In this document: positions 23,568-25,603 of the stretch, piece by piece
Position numbering within the stretch: position 1 is the first letter of the stretch
Layout of the letters: every line of letters starts with the position of its first letter
Virus record (IMG/VR): IMGVR_UViG_3300025115_000052
Span: 1-25,603 of that record
Length of the DNA stretch: 25,603 nucleotides
Source: a virus
Reading direction: 5' to 3' (one strand)
Program-made: the position numbers and the translations under genes
Notes under the pieces: model-generated
The model's database searches: none
What the model saw: the letters and a program-made list of their open reading frames with translations, nothing else
Told to the model about the DNA's origin: nothing

Positions 23568-23585
23568 GAGTCACAGGTGTGACTC
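23568..23585 (-). promoter_or_regulatory. Perfect dyad before the LamG-like gene
   Basis: A 7-base stem GAGTCAC pairs with GTGACTC around a four-base loop. It lies about 20 bases upstream of the ribosome binding site of the LamG-like gene and just after element B. No T-run follows, so it is not a classical terminator. It may be an RNA stem-loop or a protein-binding dyad. The 11-mer TCACAGGTGTG inside it also occurs at 18590-18600. Confidence 0.4.
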
Positions 23586-23586
23586 T

Positions 23587-23614
23587 CTCACAAGAAAGGG
23601 GTTGCGTGTCGACA
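23587..23614 (-). promoter_or_regulatory. Boundary element B (TGTCGACA-N9-TTTCTT-G-TGAG)
   Basis: An exact palindrome at 23607-23614 lies directly after the stop of the 104-residue gene. Nine bases later comes TTTCTT, one base, then TGAG. It lies in the 81-base gap before the LamG-like gene, whose start is 70 bases further on. It is one of four copies with the full TGTCGACA...TGAG layout and may act as a promoter or operator for the genes that follow. Confidence 0.45.
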
Positions 23615-23617
23615 GAC

Positions 23618-23932
23618 CTACTTGGGTACGAAGTGGACGGGGCCACGCTGCTTGAACAGCGGGATGCCATCGTCACCGTTCCACGCCACAGGAGCGACAC
23701 GATCCTCAGTGAGGGTGTTCTCCAGGTGGGAGCCGCTGGGGGCCACCTGGCCCAGGAAGTCTGGGCTGGGCGGGTTCAGGCCGATCTCGGCGGGTCCACG
23801 GGCACCCTTGAAGGGGCCGCTCACAGCACGGTCAGCAACGGCTGACTCGTCGGGCCGTACACGGCCCAGCCCAGGTTCCTCTGCCTTCCGCACAGGAATC
23901 TCGCAGGGGTGAGTGTCGGGGTAGCTACTCAT
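23618..23932 (-). CDS. Unknown 104-residue proline-rich protein
   Basis: I do not recognise this gene. It starts with ATG directly after the terminase stop, with a GAGG ribosome binding site formed by the bases following that stop. The product is 104 residues, rich in proline and glycine and mixed in charge. It has no membrane segment, no cysteine cluster and no obvious fold motif (for example GLNPPSPDFLGQ near residue 52). It ends with FVPK just before an 80-base gap. Its position between terminase and a virion protein suggests a small packaging or structural accessory protein, but nothing in the sequence proves that. The gene is bracketed by exact TGTCGACA palindromes, one in the end of the terminase gene and one after its own stop. 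That could mark it as a separately transcribed or moved cassette. Confidence 0.75.
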   Translation of the reverse strand: MSSYPDTHPCEIPVRKAEEPGLGRVRPDESAVADRAVSGPFKGARGPAEIGLNPPSPDFLGQVAPSGSHLENTLTEDRVAPVAWNGDDGIPLFKQRGPVHFVPK

Positions 23933-23939
23933 AGGTCCT

Positions 23940-23966
23940 CCTACACATCAGGGTCAGGTGTCGACA
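23940..23966 (-). promoter_or_regulatory. Boundary element A (TGTCGACA, terminase end)
   Basis: An exact TGTCGACA palindrome at 23959-23966 lies in the last codons of the terminase gene. It is followed on the minus strand by 8 bases, then TGATGT, G and TAGG. The palindrome is 26 bases before the ATG of the 104-residue gene. The downstream half departs from copies B-E because it is also the terminase stop and a ribosome binding site. Function is unknown. Confidence 0.4.
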
Positions 23967-25603
23967 GGATGTTGGCGGGGAGCATCTCCCAGGAGCGATG
24001 ATCGTAGTCGCTGTCTGTGCGCCTGCCCAACGGTGTGTACAGCGGGGAGCTTCCCTTCTGGACGGCTTTCGGCATGGTGATGGCGAGAACCTCGTCGATG
24101 GTGATGGGCCGCTTCGTGTGATCCACCCACACCCGAGGGTACTTGCCGATGTCCAAGCATGCCTGGTAGCCGATCAGGTAGGCCATGATCAGGTCGTCGT
24201 GGTTGCCGTCGGAGGCCCCGTAGGAGCCTGCGCCGTCCGACAGGAAGGTGCGGGCCTCATGCAGGAAGCGGGGGTCACGCAGACGGATGGTGTCTTCCCG
24301 CACCGCTTTGGCGAACTCGATCACCATCTTCGGCTTGGTGCTGCGGTTGGTGTGCCACCCGTAGCGTGGGGTGCGGTCACCCCGTTTGATGCTGGCGATG
24401 CTGTCCATGCGCATGAGACGAGGGTACTGCCGCTGCGACAGGTAGGTGAGGGGCACCAGGCCCTGGTTGTTGCGTTCCACCGCCACCAGGGCGGTGTAGT
24501 ACCAGTAGCCGAGCCATTCGATCATCTGCCCCAGGTCCTCAACAGGGATGTACGCTTTGGCTGCTGCTACGACCTCCAGGGTGTTCGCATCCCACACGCA
24601 GATAGCCGAGTAGTCCAGGTCTTCCAGGCCCTCGGACACATCGGCGCCGACCACGAAGTTCGGCTGCTGCACCACGATGCCGTAGTCGTCACGCAGCACA
24701 TACGGCCAGGTCCAGATGGAAAGCTCGAAGTCACGCTCGTCGCCTGGCAGGATTTCGGCCAGGGCGAGAGCAGCATCCACCTTCGGTCCTTGCAGCAGGG
24801 TGAGGTCCAGCCGCCAGTTGGCAGGCCCCCAATCATGGTTCGCCTCCAACAGGTCGAGGGCGAAAGCGGTGCGGCCCGACTTGGCGAACGCCTCCGCAGC
24901 GGTGGTCGGGTACTCCTGGTAGAACAGCCATTCACGGCCACGGTACCTGCGCAGGGTGCGCTTGAACCAGTCTTCGCTGCGCCCAGGCACCACCGACCAC
25001 GGGTGGAAGGCACGCTCCCATTCGGAGTCGGGAAGCTCCGCATCCTGCCAGGTGTCAGCGAAGAAGTTCCCCAGGCCATTCGCCGTGGAGAACAGGAACA
25101 GGGGACCGTAGGTCAGCGGGTCGAGGGCGGCAAACAGCGACTCGGCATCCTCCATGAAGGCGGCTTCATCCATGATCGCACCATAGACCGCACGGCCACG
25201 AGCAGCCGCAGCACCAGAATGCACAGCGCTGAAAGAACTTCCATTGTCGAACCCCAACTCCTGTGAGTTATCGACGATCACCCGAGGCCCACGGCTGCGC
25301 ATCCATTCGGGGAGCATCGAATACGGAATCTTCACTTTCGACAGCAGCGTCTTCTGCGCCTCATCCTCTGACTGCTGCGCAGCCAGCCACGGATGATGGG
25401 CGTTGAAGAAAGCATTGTGGAATCCGAAGCCGCAGGCGACCGTCGTGTACCCGATCTGCCGTGCTTTCAGACGAACCTGCCGCTGCTTCGCCTCCCCCTT
25501 ACAGGCCGCAACCATCAGACGCACATCCGCCTGCTGGTAATCACGCAGCCCAGCAACACTGTAACCCTTCCCAATCACCTCGATGTTCCAGTAGGTGTTC
25601 AGG
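23941..25603 (-). CDS. terL: Terminase large subunit, 5' end beyond window
   Basis: This is the ATP-driven DNA packaging motor with a headful or end-cutting nuclease. Numbering is from an internal GTG at 25578. A Walker A-like loop, KARQIGYTT, lies at residues 38-46. Walker B is IMDE at 135-138, followed by a coupling motif FLFSTANG at 161-168. The RNase H-like nuclease shows Asp313 (GADVSEG), Glu369 (AVERNNQ) and Asp461/462 (GNHDDLI). The frame stays open upstream of the GTG to the window edge (NTYWNIE precedes it). That upstream peptide resembles the usual start of this family, so the true start is probably outside the window. The visible part is about 553 residues. The gene leads the late module, and its stop codon runs straight into the ribosome binding site of the next gene. 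The family call is secure; only the N-terminus is unknown. Confidence 0.95.
   Translation of the reverse strand, partial: LNTYWNIEVIGKGYSVAGLRDYQQADVRLMVAACKGEAKQRQVRLKARQIGYTTVACGFGFHNAFFNAHHPWLAAQQSEDEAQKTLLSKVKIPYSMLPEWMRSRGPRVIVDNSQELGFDNGSSFSAVHSGAAAARGRAVYGAIMDEAAFMEDAESLFAALDPLTYGPLFLFSTANGLGNFFADTWQDAELPDSEWERAFHPWSVVPGRSEDWFKRTLRRYRGREWLFYQEYPTTAAEAFAKSGRTAFALDLLEANHDWGPANWRLDLTLLQGPKVDAALALAEILPGDERDFELSIWTWPYVLRDDYGIVVQQPNFVVGADVSEGLEDLDYSAICVWDANTLEVVAAAKAYIPVEDLGQMIEWLGYWYYTALVAVERNNQGLVPLTYLSQRQYPRLMRMDSIASIKRGDRTPRYGWHTNRSTKPKMVIEFAKAVREDTIRLRDPRFLHEARTFLSDGAGSYGASDGNHDDLIMAYLIGYQACLDIGKYPRVWVDHTKRPITIDEVLAITMPKAVQKGSSPLYTPLGRRTDSDYDHRSWEMLPANILSTPDPDV

Noticed and set aside
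23998-25266. Long plus-strand open frame (422 codons) opposite the terminase gene
   Set aside because: It lies entirely over the secure terminase coding sequence, has no recognisable domain, and is an expected antisense shadow in GC-rich DNA.
1-25603. CRISPR arrays, insertion sequences, integrase or attachment site
   Set aside because: No spaced direct repeats, transposase or recombinase motifs, or tRNA-like attachment core were seen in the window.

Overview
This 25.6 kb window is the virion-structure and lysis module of a tailed bacteriophage. All 17 confident genes lie on the minus strand and read from the right edge towards the left edge. They are tightly packed, with overlaps or gaps of a few bases, GTG as well as ATG starts, and AGGAGG-type ribosome binding sites. 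The DNA is visibly GC-rich, about 60% by eye. There is a terminase, portal, scaffold, HK97-type capsid, connector, nozzle, fibres and very large internal proteins. There is no tape measure, major tail tube, sheath or baseplate gene. That points to a short-tailed phage (podovirus morphology). The base composition and the peptidoglycan-binding amidase endolysin suggest a high-GC Gram-positive host such as an actinobacterium. This host call is inference. From memory and unverified, actinobacterial podoviruses such as some Microbacterium phages are known for one enormous structural gene, as seen here.

Layout in transcription order. Packaging and head: terminase large subunit (runs off the right edge), a 104-residue unknown, a LamG/concanavalin-like beta protein, a 98-residue CxxC protein, portal, scaffold, major capsid protein and a small zinc-finger protein. 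Neck and tail: connector (adaptor) and a beta-propeller-like nozzle protein. Adsorption: two fibre proteins, one carrying nine HxH metal-site motifs. Ejection: a coiled-coil/proline-rich protein, an 864-residue protein ending in an M23 endopeptidase, and a 3072-residue giant protein that takes 36% of the window. Lysis: an amidase plus peptidoglycan-binding endolysin, then a small beta-rich protein. The left 159 bases hold no confident gene. A high-GC3 frame suggests the end of a convergent plus-strand gene.

The order head, adaptor, nozzle, internal proteins matches the T7-type plan, with the fibre genes moved ahead of the ejection genes. The M23 enzyme probably opens the cell wall during genome delivery while the giant protein forms or follows the ejection channel. 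The giant protein also carries an internal region resembling an ADP-ribosyltransferase fold.

The most interesting non-coding signal is a palindrome, TGTCGACA. It occurs exactly four times in the window, always at gene boundaries, with two one-mismatch copies at other boundaries. In four of the six sites it is followed at fixed distance by a T-N4-T hexamer and then TGAG. Two of these elements sit 19 bases before start codons that lack a ribosome binding site. This looks like a phage-specific promoter or operator family.
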